Positions 1 to 12,587 of a DNA stretch of 64,000 nt are shown here, one piece after another. The stretch comes from Massariosphaeria phaeospora (taxonomy: Eukaryota; Ascomycota; Dothideomycetes; Pleosporales). The notes under the pieces were generated by a model. The model ran no database searches. It was not told where the DNA came from and saw only the letters and a list, made by a program, of their open reading frames with translations. Made by a program: the position numbers and the translations under genes. Within the stretch, counting starts at the first letter, position 1; every line of letters begins with the position of its first letter. The DNA is taken from assembly GCA_011032825.1 (NCBI GenBank), contig JAADJZ010000013.1, positions 248,001-312,000 on the forward strand, in the 5' to 3' direction.

Positions 1-197
1 ACGAAAAGTCTTTTCGCGAGCTCATGAATAGCGCCCGGTTTGCGGAACGCATTCTCATTACCGGCTCAGATCTTGGCAGACTGCACTATATCTTCTTTCT
101 ATGAATCAATAAACAAAAACGTGCCCTCATCCAAATCTGTCGTGTTCTTCACCACCTTTTTCCCTTGAAATACGCTGCCGAAATTTACCCCCTATTA

Positions 198-2611
198 TCA
201 CCCCTCCAGAACAAACGACCCCCCACCCAACCCATACATGCGCCCCAACCGCCTCCCATATCGCCTCGCCGCGCGAAACGGCAACTTGCCCTGCGGATGC
301 GGCTCGTGGAAGTTGATCGCGTTGTCGACGCCAAAGGTCGCGCGGTCCTTGAGCGCAAAGCGCCACACGGAGCCGTACAGCTTCTCGGGCTGGAAGCCGA
401 TGGCGCTGAGGGCTGACACGAAGTCTGTCCATGCGATCTCGCCGGGTTGCGTAGTCGGCGTCGGCGTGTGGAAGAGCGTGGAGAAGACTTGCGCGGTGCG
501 CTTTTTGACGGGGAAGAGGCGGGGAGGGGGAGGGGGAGGTGCTTCGTTCGCGGCGGTGGGGTGAGCGTCGTCGTGGCCGTCGTCTTCGAGGGGTGCGGGG
601 CCTCGGGTTTTGACCTTTGTCTTCGGCGGTGGTGGAGAGAAGGGTAGGTCTTTGCTGTTGTTGTCGTCGGTGAATGTAGCCGGTTGAACGGGCACATCAG
701 TCTTAGGTTTCTGCGCCACCTTCTGCGGCTCGACCCAATCTGGCGTGCGCTGCAGCTCTCCTCGATCCGGTATGATAGCCTGCAATACATCGTTCGTTTC
801 CGCAGACAAATGAGTCCGGAGATGCCCGTCGTACTTGGCCCACAGCGCATCGAGGTTGCGTTCCGCCGTCTGCATAGCCTCGACGTTGTCCTGCGTGCGT
901 CGCTTGTCGACCGGGTAGTAGAACATTGCCGGGTTCCCAAGGTCGCCGAGCTTGAGGAATTTGCTGCCGGCGTGGGCGGGGCTGACGATCATCTTCAGGT
1001 CGTAGAGGGGCCGCAGGAGCTCGATGAGCGAGGGATTCTCGACCTCCAGTATCTTCTCATACGGGTTATTTTGGTCATCCTGGCGATAGAGAAGCGGACA
1101 AAGCAAGCGGAGTTGGGATCGCAGTTCGTAGCCCAGGCTGATATCTCCAATGAAGCGGGCGACCATGGGCGTGATGCGTGCCTTTTGGCTTTTGTCTGTA
1201 TGCACTAGGTTGTTGAGCTCGGTCGCGATGATGTCCTTGGGGACTTCCGACTCTTTGTTCATGAGCTCGCCGACCAGCCACAGCAGCTGGTCGTCCTTGT
1301 TCAGGTCGCTACGCAGCTGGAGCCCGCCTTGTCCTTCGGTCATGAAGAGGGCGCGCACGGGAGGGGACGATGGGAAGATGAAACCCAGCTCTCTCTGCAC
1401 CTTTTCAATGAGGCGCACTTCGAGAAGAAACTTTATCCTAGTGATCGACGTGGTAAGTCCGGGGACGTTTTGAGGCTGTTCGTACTGGCCATCGATGAAT
1501 TCCTTGTGAGCGTGATGGTCTGTTCGAGCTCTCTGTCGATAATTGCCCAAACGGTCAGGTTTTCGTAGGGTTCGTTGATGGTGCTGGCAATGGTACGATC
1601 CCAAAAGTTCTTTTTCCGTAACGGGTTAACTAGATCTGGATGTTCTTTTCGCGCGCGCGTCATCACTCTCTCCGATGAGTGTTCGCTCCAGTCACCGACA
1701 ACTTCCGCCATGAAAGAAGGGTCTTCTCTCATAGCCCAGGCATAGTCTTCCCATTCAGTTAGTCTTGCTTGGATCAGGGACTGGACCCGGCGTAGATCTA
1801 GCTTATGTGGCACAAGATATGGAGACTCGCGTGTCAGGTCAGTTGCATATACCCATTCGCCTTCGCGCGACGATAAGATAGGCGGTTCTGGTAGCACGGG
1901 AACAAGTTTGAGTGATTCGTCATCGGTCTTCTTGTCATGGAGAATTCTCTCGCAAATATCCACAAGGAACCCCATGGTGGCATGTTGGGTTTTCAACACC
2001 ATTAGTCCTTCTGCAGCGTTATCCGACACGCCGCTGGTGACCGGGCACGCCATCAATCGACCATACTCTTCTAGCAAGACACTCTCCAGATTCATGTGGG
2101 AAAACGTGTCAGGAAATTCTTGCGGTATAGCGCCAGTGCTTATGCCCAGACTAATGCTGTCACAATCCATAGGGGCAAAGACTGCGGGCGCATGACGTCC
2201 CCTCGAGTTGAGAAAAAGGAGGAGATTTGTAGAATCTGAAAGATCTTCCAAGTTGATATGGGGCCACCTGTAAGCGGTTTGAGTTTTCTGATCGCTCTCC
2301 CCAACAGCGGTTTTGCGACGGTAGTGACGAAGATCTGGACGATGATAGAGAATTATGTCGGGCCAGGATTGAAGGAGAAGCTTTTTACGCTGTTCCCGAG
2401 TTTTCTTGCCCCACCTCTTCCGTATCGTGTCTTCATATCGTTCTAAAATACTTGTGAGGGTTTTCCACCTAGTAAAGATAGACTCGGACTCCTCATTCGC
2501 AAATTCGACAGCCTCATCAAAATTAATCGTCTCGTCGGCCGTTTCTCTAAAATCCGGGGCTCCTGGTATTCCGAACCCGGTCTGTCCCATGATGGTCTGT
2601 AATCCACCCAT
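198..2611 (-). CDS. Conserved fungal hypothetical protein, two exons
   Basis: Two open blocks on the minus strand lie in different frames and fit one gene. The best splice is exon 1 2611-1486 and exon 2 1417-198, with a 68-nt intron (GTACGA donor, CTCGAAG acceptor). This restores the frame and gives 781 aa. A more usual-looking acceptor (CACTAG, 48-nt intron) lies inside but would create an immediate stop. The protein is soluble, with no signal peptide or membrane segment. It has a proline- and charge-rich linker near residues 610-690 and a conserved basic C-terminus with the motif HEPHP followed by RRYGRRL. From memory this ending recurs in large fungal hypothetical proteins. I know of no assigned function and infer none. 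The start ATG at 2611 is the first in the frame. Confidence 0.7.
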
Positions 2612-3208
2612 GCCATCAGAAGTGACAGTATGCTAGCGGAACTCTCCAGGACGGAGATTTCCGAGGAAAACGTGATGCGTAGCCATCGTGGGCGGTCCTT
2701 CTCACTTCAGGGCAGTGCGTGTTTCGAAGGTTCCTAGATTGTGTGAAGCAGGAGGAAGAAAGAGAGGAACCTGCAGACGTGCGCTGATATCGCTAGCGTG
2801 TTTCATAACAAACGAGTAATTTATTTTTCCAACTCCTGCATACATCTGTATCTAGCAAGTCTAGCCGTGCACGGCATTATACCAAATAAACTTCCCCGTC
2901 AATGGTTTTGCGAAATGGCGTAATGCTTGCGGTATGGAATCGCCTAGCAGACAGTCTGAGCTGGTATATCCGCTTCATCTTGGGCCATATCAGTGCAGGT
3001 TTGTAACCACTTGCAGAGCAGTTCAACAAGTTCGTGATACGCATCGGCTTTTGCGTGCGTTCGCGGCTCTGCAATGAAAATCGCTGTCATGTTTGCCGGT
3101 AGATCGTCTTGAACGTGCGTGTAGTCTGACTTCGAGATACCTGCCGTGGCTGGGTGTGCTTGAATTCGACGTCTGTTGTACGGAGTAGACCCATTCAACA
3201 GCATAATT
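2612..3208. other. Intergenic stretch with a possible downstream exon
   Basis: No independent gene is clear here. A minus-strand open block ending at 2944 could be a second exon of the membrane-protein gene to the right: a donor GTAATG at 3237 and an acceptor TTCAAG before 3107 would join in frame and give a 246-aa protein. The acceptor is weak, so this is only an alternative model. Confidence 0.35.
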
Positions 3209-3814
3209 TCATCTCGTTCCCATCTCTTCTGCATTACCTTTCCCAACCATCAAGACCGGTTTCCCCAGCCTGAGCGCCACACGGAGCCCCCAAAGCACTA
3301 TCATCGCACCCAGATAAAGCGGAACACTCCATCGTCGCAGCATCCAAAGCAAAGACCTCTCTTTCGATGCAAGTTTTGCGTTTTCTTTCCCCCGCACCTC
3401 AACCTCTGCATTGCCGATCTCTTCTTGTGCCGCTAGCAGATTTGCGTCTCGTTTCCAGTACAACCAGCCCAGTACCGCGTGCCACACCGCGACTAGCACA
3501 ATGCCAGAGATAATGGTTGCGTACGATGTGGTGCTGAACCTCGAGCGCGCGCGCCGGGAGAGTATGTCCTGCGTATCGTTGATCAAGAGCACAGCGCCGT
3601 GGACGAAGAGTGGGATGACGGAAAAGGCGAGCATATGGATAACAAAAGCTACGAAAATCCGTGGAAGTCGTGGCAATCTTGAAGAAGAGCCATGTGGGAA
3701 GGCATGGAAAATCGGTGCGACGTGGGACGGTGTTGTGGGGTGCCTATCCTGGGAGGATATAGGTGCTGATTCTGATCCTGGTCCTGGATCTGCGACTTCT
3801 AGCGGTGTTGCCAT
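3209..3814 (-). CDS. Small membrane protein of unknown function
   Basis: Single-exon reading from ATG 3814 gives 201 aa. I prefer this start over one 79 codons upstream because the upstream part has no protein-like features and the ATG at 3814 opens a polar, proline-rich N-terminus. Three hydrophobic segments are visible at about residues 53-77, 95-120 and 162-180, separated by a charged segment rich in Ala, Glu and Lys that may form a helix. This suggests an integral membrane protein with a cytosolic loop. I do not recognise the family. A spliced variant ending at 2944 is possible (donor 3237, acceptor before 3107), which would replace the last 10 residues with a soluble 55-residue tail. Confidence 0.5.
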   Translation of the reverse strand: MATPLEVADPGPGSESAPISSQDRHPTTPSHVAPIFHAFPHGSSSRLPRLPRIFVAFVIHMLAFSVIPLFVHGAVLLINDTQDILSRRARSRFSTTSYATIISGIVLVAVWHAVLGWLYWKRDANLLAAQEEIGNAEVEVRGKENAKLASKERSLLWMLRRWSVPLYLGAMIVLWGLRVALRLGKPVLMVGKGNAEEMGTR

Positions 3815-4579
3815 CGCGACAGATTGAATATGTCCTGGGTCCGAGCTAGATTTGTTGTATGTGAGCGCACCGTATTTATACAATCGGCAACAGATGTGGC
3901 GGGAATGTCGCCAGACTGCGCCGTTCTCAAAGGCCAGATTTATGTCGCGGGTTCCATTCACGTCACTCGCGCCCCCACTGCTACACAACGCACTCCGGCT
4001 CTTCGTTTTGCCCTTCAAAAGTGACTCCTGTCGTTCAATATCTTTCTTCACAGCCAGCCAGCGAGCCAGCTAGCGCGAAGCCCACACCGCTTGTCCTCCG
4101 CACCTCGGTTCCTACTCTTCCTAGATTTTTCCGAACGGTTACATCGACTCCTGTATGACTGAACTAGAAGCTTGTGCGCATCGCGTCGTGTCTTCGAGGT
4201 TGTCTGGTCGATTTCCCGCCTGTCGGGAGGGAAAGAGGCCGAGATGAGATGTTTCCGTCTCCGTTGGGTCGGGATCCGCTCGGCCCAGCCCCGCCCCCGC
4301 GATTCTTCGTATTTGGCTGCGCGATGCGGGGTATCAACTGATTCCGGCTGTCTATTGGCCGAACTCTCTTTCGACCAATCAGAGGAAAGCAATCTGGTAG
4401 TTAGATACCTGAATTCGCACGGGTGGAACACGTGATGATCTGGTTGAGGCTCGAATTGATGGTATAATATATAAAATCGATGGAATAACACGTGTTGTTT
4501 CTGGTACTATCGACCTAGAGACTCGGCGAAAGAGTGGAATCTTGAAATTGATACAGTTGTAGAACTACGTCGCGTTTCA
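3815..4579. other. Intergenic region, promoter of the 3814 gene
   Basis: This lies between the 3' end of the Zn2Cys6 gene and the start of the membrane-protein gene, both on minus. It contains pyrimidine-rich tracts near 4090-4140. No credible open frame was seen. Confidence 0.5.
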
Positions 4580-7500
4580 CTACAAGTTCAGATCTGGCAT
4601 CTGAGTATCGTCGTTCTCCATGAACGTCATCAGGTACCTCGAGCCCGAGAACCAGTCCTGTAGGGTATTCTGATTCTGCTGCATACCCGAAGTAGCTGAA
4701 TCTGAATCAGGTGGTTGGCCCTGTTTGAAATCATACATGCCCGCCGGTGGAGACGTATACTGCGCCATGGGCCAAGCTGCATTTGGGACCAGTCCCAACG
4801 CACTTAGGTATGGGTCGAATTGTGTGACGGCATTGAAATCTACGACATGATCACCATTGGCCGGGACGTATATTCCGTTGTGCTCAATTGTTGGTTGACT
4901 CTGAGGTTGTGTCTGAGGTTGGTGGGAGCCTTCTTTGTTCCTGGCTTCGATGTACAGTTTCGCGACCTGGAGGAAGAGATTGCACATCTTGTAAAGCTTG
5001 CCGGCACCTTCGGAAAGGGTGAGGACTGATTCAAGGCTACTAACGAAGTCGGAGAGGATGGCGAGATCGGAGTGATCGTTTTGAGTGATCGCGTTACAGA
5101 AGATAACGATGAAAGGAGTGAATGGCGACTGGAGCAATGCCCTGAGCATCACACCATCAGTGTTGTGCCGTCAAATATGATATAGAAATGGAGACGCATC
5201 CAAATCTCACGAGAAGCTTTGCTGGGGATGTCGAACTTGGGGGCGGGGAGAGCCACATACCAATGTACATATCCTGACCATATTTCTTCATTCCCAGTGA
5301 TATTGAATTGTTCGCTGCACCTCTGGTGCGCAAGCAGTGCAGATCGTGCTGATTTGAGACAGGCCTGATCAAAGTCCACGTTGCTTGAGCAAGCCCGCTG
5401 CGTGAGAGTAACCGTAGAGTAGTGCATGACGGCATCTGAGTGATAGAAAATATCACTAAAATCATGATACATTGCTATTGCTGTCAGCCCGAGCGACGAC
5501 AACAAAAGGTGGGAACGATTACAGTCGAGATAGCCCATTGCGCCAGGGATGAGCCCTGGTAGCCGCTCAGATGGGACTGAACCTTCGTTTGGCTGTGGTA
5601 CAAGCTTATCTGGTATCGAGGTGTCTTTCCTACCAGGCCTCTTGAAAGCGAAATCAAGGACGCTTGCATCTCCACGTTCTGACCACGCTTGATTCAAGGC
5701 GTTCACGAGCTCAACTGCTCTTTGCGCACGTTGCTCTTCCGATACCAGATATGCGGCAGGGCTATATAGTGTCTCATAAATTTTCCCTTGGATTTGGGCC
5801 AACTTGAGCCAATATATCAGCATTTCGGTTCCCTTCGGAGTGGTTGAGGACGGTCCAGGTCTCATGAAGCTATTTTGGAGAGGATTCAGAAAGGGTAAAG
5901 ATATGTCCCAATCTGGCATTGAGGAAGCACGGCCGAGCCGAAGCGAAAGCGTTTTGTCCTGCATGTAGACTAATGGAAATAGGGTCAGCAGGTCGCTTGG
6001 CCATGTTCGACTTGATTTGAGTTTGGTTTATGCAAATACTACACCCAGTATGAAAGCTTGAGTTTACTCACTAAACCAAAAAGCATGAAGCTTAGCGCTA
6101 CGATCCTCTTCCGTATCATCCTTCATCGTTTGGATTCGATGATAACCGAGTGTCTGGCACATCCCAACCGCAGCAGACACCATGGTCCAACCCAACGAGG
6201 GTTTGCATCTAAGTCGTGTCAGGATACTATTTTGCATAGATAGCTACGCGTACGTACGCTTCAATTGCGTGAGATGTCGAAAGTAGTAAAGCCAGGGCAT
6301 TCTCGTAACTGGCTGGCATGCAAAGATCTAGCTGGCTCATCGCTAGTTCCATCTGAGTTCGACACGCGTTCGAATACTGTCGATAATTTTCATTTCCCAA
6401 CATAGGGAAACTTCCAAATTCACTGCGGCATAGAGTTACTATAGAAACACAGATGGGAAACGAGGAGCACCGACATGAAAAGGCTTTGTAGAACACCGAA
6501 TATAAGGATGCGACGTCCGGCCGGCACATATTCTGACGAGTTGTAGCCTTCTTTGAACATCATCCTGATCTTGTTCATTTTCAAGAACGGAAACACGACA
6601 GCGAAGCACATGGCTGGATAAGCTGGGAGCGATGAGCCGAGTCAAAATGGCTTTTTGGTGTTACGTACTGGTGCCTTTCTCGAGAACATCCTCGACAATG
6701 TGCCAGGGGGGCCTCTCGAGCTTTGATGCATCGATTTCGGAAAGAGACTTGTTAAAGAGCGGTAGAGATTCGGCTTGCGCAGCGGTGATATACTGACCCT
6801 TCCTACTGACCATTTCCTGGAGAGAAATCAGGGCGGACTTGACTTCCGCATTCTGCTCCACCGAGGGGACGTTTCCAACAGCTCGTTCAAGTAGATTCCG
6901 AGCAAATTCGGACTGGCGATTCAACGTAGTCTCTCCTTCAAATGGAGCAGGGGTTCCGGGATCGAGCTCGGAGGTCGGTATCGGGCTCCTCGCGACTTTG
7001 CTGGACTGCGACTGAGAGCTCGGTTCAGTAGAGACTCTGCTCAATGAAAGGCTTCCTAGTTTTGCGGCAAGACTCTCGAGCACCTGCTCAATGCCGCCTA
7101 ACCGTTCTTCAATTCGGTCGATCTTCTGTTCACTGCGAGAGGGTTTAGTTGACGTGCGAACATGCAAGACAGGAAACTTGCACCGACACGACAAGGCTCA
7201 AGTACAATGTGGAGGAACTGCACCCAAATAATGAAACTGGCCTCGGCGAGATTTGGTGCCTGAAGTCGTTGAATTTACATGGATACCAAGTGAAGCTTCA
7301 AGATGATGCTTGCATCTGCATCGGCTCGACAGAAAAAAACACTGACTTACTAAGCTTCCGATATATGCACTCTTTGCCTTTTCTGGGCTGGAGTCGGCGC
7401 GGTAGTCTGACAAGCTGCGAGAGGTTGTGGTTAGCACGTGACCCGATGGAGCTCGGAGACATGGACGCCAAGACCAACGTACATAGCTTGCTGGCTTGAC

Positions 7501-7667
7501 AATTAGAGCATGGCGTTCCTCGGTCGCATCTTATTTTCCTTGATCTACAGGTATCGCACTGAAGCAGTGTTTAGCTGGCTGAGACCTGGTGTGGAGAGCT
7601 AGCGTACGGCACGCTGAATTCTGGTGGAGCCATCGGGTGCCAATTCCATGTCGTCTCTGTTGTCCAT
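4580..7667 (-). CDS. Zn2Cys6 fungal transcription factor, nine exons
   Basis: I could assemble the full gene: exons 7667-7608, 7558-7483, 7414-7351, 7132-6669, 6613-6475, 6422-6258, 6208-6072, 5969-5261 and 5141-4580. All splice phases agree and the product is 791 aa. Residues 21-47 form a zinc cluster of spacing C-x2-C-x6-C-x5-C-x2-C-x6-C, a DNA-binding domain found almost only in fungi. The last cysteine is encoded across exon 3, so the cluster is split by an intron. A coiled-coil-like stretch (about 66-92) follows, as usual for dimerising Gal4-type factors. The middle region carries the motif GMCQTLGYHR and, around the last splice, SPFTPFIV, typical of the fungal-specific transcription factor (MHR) domain. 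The C-terminus is Gln/Pro-rich. It is divergent from the ABC pump at 8191 and may control it; that is inference. Confidence 0.9.
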
Positions 7668-8190
7668 GGTGATTGAAAGGTACACGATACGCTAAGCGCA
7701 TGCACAAGGTCCGGTGCGGAGCGCGAGGAAGGCGAAAAGTGCTGGTGCGACGCGCGAGAGCGTGCGAAGAAAAGGGCTGGCTTCGGCTATGGATCTCTCG
7801 GGCTCCGGGGCGCACGCCCCCAGAAGTCCATTACGTCATGACTGTGTTTTGCAGTGCGCAGAACGAGGCGTCTCCCACAACAGAATGCTATCTAGGTATG
7901 CAGAGCGGGCGACATGCGCCATGTGCGGCACAATAGTGGGCCTCACCCGGGCAGCTGGACTTGACGCGGTCCCGTGACTGCGGTTCCCGCGGGTTCCACG
8001 GGCCCTGGCGCTCCACCGCAGCGGTCGCTTTCATTGTCTACGGCTATGAGGCTGGTCGGCTCGTCTATCGCCCGCCCTCCTTTCGTGCTTTCCGCCTCGC
8101 AACGTCAGTCCTCCGTGTCGGTCTAGATATTACCTTGGTTGCAGTCGACATGTCTTCGACTGTTCCAGCGCTTCCTAACCTCACGTCAAC
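7668..8190. promoter_or_regulatory. Shared divergent promoter, Zn2Cys6 factor / ABC pump
   Basis: These 523 bp separate the start codons of two divergent genes. The region is GC-rich toward the pump. An ATG at 8151, in another frame than the pump start at 8191, opens a reading frame that runs to 8293 and so overlaps the main start. If transcripts begin upstream of 8151 it would act as an overlapping upstream ORF. I did not find a convincing paired CGG site for the regulator. Confidence 0.55.
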
Positions 8191-11100
8191 ATGTCGCTCT
8201 CCACGCCTGAGCAAGAGAAACGACCAAGCGATGCGACACGTGACAACACCGCCAAAGATGACCCTGCGAAGCCTACGGGCGGTTATTTCGTGAGCCCATC
8301 TACCTACCATGACATTTACGAGGTCAACCAGCTAATTTCCCGCCAGCGCATCTTCAGCTATGCCGATAGACTCAGCTGGATCCTCTATATCGTCGCCATT
8401 ATTGCCGCCATCGCTGCAGGTACCCTGCTACCCTTGATGAATTTGGTGTTTGGCAAGTTCGTGACAAGTTTCACTGGTTTTGCCGTGGGATCTCTCAGCC
8501 CTGCCAATTTTCGATCTGAGGTGAGTTACACTATCCCCAACTGGTAGCTTTTCTAATCTTCTTTAGGTAAACAAATTTACTCTGTACTTTGTATACCTCT
8601 TCATCGCCAAGTTCTTTCTGGTTTACATTCATTCTCTGTGCATCTCGGTCGCCGCTATCCGCACGACCAAGGCCCTGCGGATTGACTTCATCGAGCACAC
8701 ATTAAGACAGAATATCGCATATTTTGACTCCGCTGAGGCGGGCTCAGTCGCTACTCAAGCTACGACTAATGGCAACAACGTGAACAATGGAATTTCCGAG
8801 AAGCTATCCCTTACCATCCAGGGACTCTCTACCTTTGTCACAGCCTTTGTGGTAGCGTTTGCCGTGCAATGGAAGTTAACGCTCATCACCATATCAAGTG
8901 GGTTATTCTATCATTTCGATCAATTTCACCTTACCATGTTCAGTGCCACTTTCCGTCCTGGTTCTGTGGGCGCTCAAGCTTTTGACCTGCCGATAGTTGC
9001 TGACGTATTGCAGTTGTCCCAACTATCATTTTCGTTGTTGCCGTATGTATTTTCATCGACACAAAGCAGGAGAGCAAGCTGCTTGCCATCTACACCAAAG
9101 CTGGTCTACTCGCCGAAGAAGTCTTCTCAACAATTCGTACTGTCCACTCGTTCTGGCTCAATGATGTGCTATGCCAGCGCTACGACTCATTGCTCAGCGA
9201 TGCGATGGACATTGGGAAGAAAAAGTCTCCCAATTACGCCGCCATGTTCTCAGTTGAGCGCTTTTGCACATACTGCGGCTATGCCCTAGCATTCTGGCAG
9301 GGTATCAGGATGTATGCTCGCGGAGTTAGTATTCCTGTCCATTCGTTCGGAGTTGTCTTCGTTTTCCATCAACTCTTCACCGTCAGCGTTTGCTTACCAC
9401 TTCTAGGAAATAACTGAATCTGGTGATATTTTCACGTGAGTACACCTTGACCTTTGGTTAGCAAATCTCCACAAGCCACTTACTAATCATCCCAGTGTCA
9501 TCTTAGCTGTGATTCTAGCAGCTACTGGTAAGTCTGTTCGTGACCTACAGCTGTATATAACTGAAGTGTATAGTGTTGGCGTCTATCGGACCACAGTTTC
9601 TCGCGTTTACGAAAGCCTCCTCTTCTGCCGGGGAACTTTTCCACACAATCGACCGTCAATCCGAAATGGACCCGCTCTCAGAAAAGGGACATATTCCAAC
9701 CCGATGTCTCGGACATATCGAGATCCAGGATTTGTGCTTCTCGTATCCTGCGCGACCTGATGTACAAGTGCTGAAGGCCCTGACGTTGTCAGTGCCTGCG
9801 AACAAGACCACTGCTATTGTCGGACCGAGTGGAAGTGGAAAATCGACAATTATCGGCTTGCTCGAGCGTTGGTATGATCAGCTTGGCGGTACATTGACTC
9901 TCGATGGCACGGATATCCGTGAGTTGAACTTGAAGTGGTTGCGAACAAATGTACGGCTTGTGCAGCAAGAGCCAGTACTGCTCAGTGGATCAGTCTTCGA
10001 AAACGTGGCGTTTGGCCTCTATGGCACTGGCAAAGTGAACCTTCCAGAAGCTGAGCAACGAGAACTAGTACGAAAGGCGTGTAAAGCTGCATACGCTGAT
10101 GGATTCGTGGAAACCCTTCCTCAAGTATGTACGCATCGTTCAAGGAGATACGATTTGCTGATTAGACCAGGGATATGACACTCAGGTGGGTGAACGGGCC
10201 ATGATGCTCTCTGGCGGACAGAAGCAGAGACTCGCAATTGCACGCAGCATTGTCTCTGATCCCCAGGTCCTCCTTCTCGACGAAGCCACGAGCGCCCTCG
10301 ACCCCAAAGCGGAGAAGATTGTACAGCAGGCACTAGACAACGTAGCGCAGAACAGGACTACCATCGTCATCGCACACAAGCTGTCCACCGTTCGTAACGC
10401 CGATAATATTGCGGTCATGTCAGATGGGCACGTCGTCGAACAGGGTACTCATAATGACTTAATCGAAGCCGATGGAGCTTATGCTCGACTGGTCAGAGCG
10501 CAAGATCTTGGCCAGGCTGACAGTGAAGAGGGTCTCGTTGCAGAGGGCAAAGATGAGGAGGAGAAGGTTTTACTCGTGAAAACACAAACACAGACTCCCT
10601 CTCTCCATGCCGGGACCGCGGACAAGAACGAAAGCGAGACCGTTGGGTATAACTTGGTGAAGTGCATTGCTATAGTTTTCTGGGAGCAGAACTACCTGTG
10701 GCGGTGGTTCATCGCCCTGACGATTGCGTCCATCTTTGGAGGTAAGATCTTACGGTTACATTCTGTGGGCAATAGGCTAATATGAGTGCAGGTCTCACAT
10801 ATCCAGCACAGGCCGTAATTTTTGGTCGCGTAGTACGAGCTTTTCAGTTAAACCCCGATGAAGCCCGCGTTCAGGGTGACTTTTACTCGCTCATGTTCTT
10901 CATGGTAGCAATAGGAAACTTGCTGGTATATGTCACGATGGGATGGTCATGCAACATTGTGGCCCAAGTACGTCGATCCCTGTCGCTAGCTGACCTGTAT
11001 ACTGACGACTCTTAGCACGTGTCGCGGAGGTATCGTCGGGAGATATTTCAACTCGTCCTCAAACAAGACATGAACTTTTTCGACAAGGCAGAGAATGCGT

Positions 11101-12555
11101 CTGGCGCAATATCATCAAAACTCGACAGTTATCCTAACGACCTCCTCGATCTCCTTGGTTTCAACATCATGCTCATTCTTATCAACATCGTCAACGTTGT
11201 CTCAAGTTCAGTTCTTGCCCTGATTGTGGGTTGGAAACTTGGGTTGGCTGTGTAAGTGTTGCACTCTCATTGCTTGCATCTTAACTGATTCATTTCTGAT
11301 TCGGACGTAGGGTTTTTGGAGCGCTTCCCCTTGTCGCATACTCGGGGTATCTCCGCATTAGGTTAGAGTTCAAGCTTGAGGAAGAGACTGGCAAACGCTT
11401 CGCTAGTAGCTCTGCTTTGGCATCCGAGGCAGTGTCGGCCATCCGTACCGTTTCCTCTCTCGCCTTGGAAAAACACATCATGCAGAAGTATCAAGATCGT
11501 CTCCAAGGCGTAGCTCAGAAGTCAATGAAGGCCTTGATTTGGACTATGTTTTGGTAAGCAACTCCCTCCATGTATGTTGATGCAGCTAACCTGTTTAGGT
11601 ATTCTTTAACTCAGTAAGCCTCAAACGTGCTACCCTCCGGGATCTCCCTAACCTGATCCACAGATCCATATCCTTCCTCGCCATGGCACTTGGCTTCTGG
11701 TACGGCGGTCGCCTTGTATCGACCGGCGAGTACACCACGAACCAGTTCTTCACTGTCTTTCTATCTGTTATCCTTTCTGGCGAAGCGGCAGCTGCGTTCT
11801 TCGCATATTCGACTAGCTTGACTAAGGCCTCCACTGCCGCGAACTATGTGTTCTGGCTCAGACGGCAAAAGCCTGCAGTTGAAGAAGACGCGTCGAAGCC
11901 GCCTCATGAGGACGAGAGTGGCGACAAAGGGCCGGCGCATGTGGAGTGCAAGCAGCTCGAATTTGCCTATCAGTCGAGGCCGAATTCAAAGGTCTTAGAT
12001 GATATCAACGTCGATGTAAGTCCTGCTTGTTGTCCCGTTTACTACAGACCATCCGTTAACAGACTTAGGCTCGTCCTGGCCAATTCATCGCATTTGTAAG
12101 TTTTGGAACTTGCTAACACGAGAGATCTCCTAAAACTAAAAATCTCCTAACACCGTACAGGTCGGTGCGAGCGGATGTGGAAAGAGCACCATGATCGCAC
12201 TTCTTGGTAAGTGCTCCCTCTCTTATCATGTAGCCCTACTAACCCACTTCCAGAACGTTTCTACGACCCCACCTCCGGTACAATAACCTACAACTCCGAC
12301 CCCCTCCCCACCCTCTGCCCCCGCAAATACCGCAGCCACATCTCCCTAGTACAACAAGAACCCGTCCTCTACCAAGGCAGCATCCGCGACAACATCGCCA
12401 TGGGCGTACTCACGCACTCATCCACGCCCACTTCCCCGGACTCCGTCACCACCGCGCAAATCGAATCCGCCGCCGCGCAAGCCAACATGCACACCTTCAT
12501 CACGTCTCTTCCCGAAGGCTACTCGACCCTCTGCGGCAGCCGCGGCGCCCAACTG

Positions 12556-12587
<32 letters not shown>

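Noticed and set aside
1..197. Short inverted repeat GAAAAGTCTTTTC at the left edge
   Set aside because: Only a 13-bp palindrome with no loop context or TA/other duplication. Too little to call an element.
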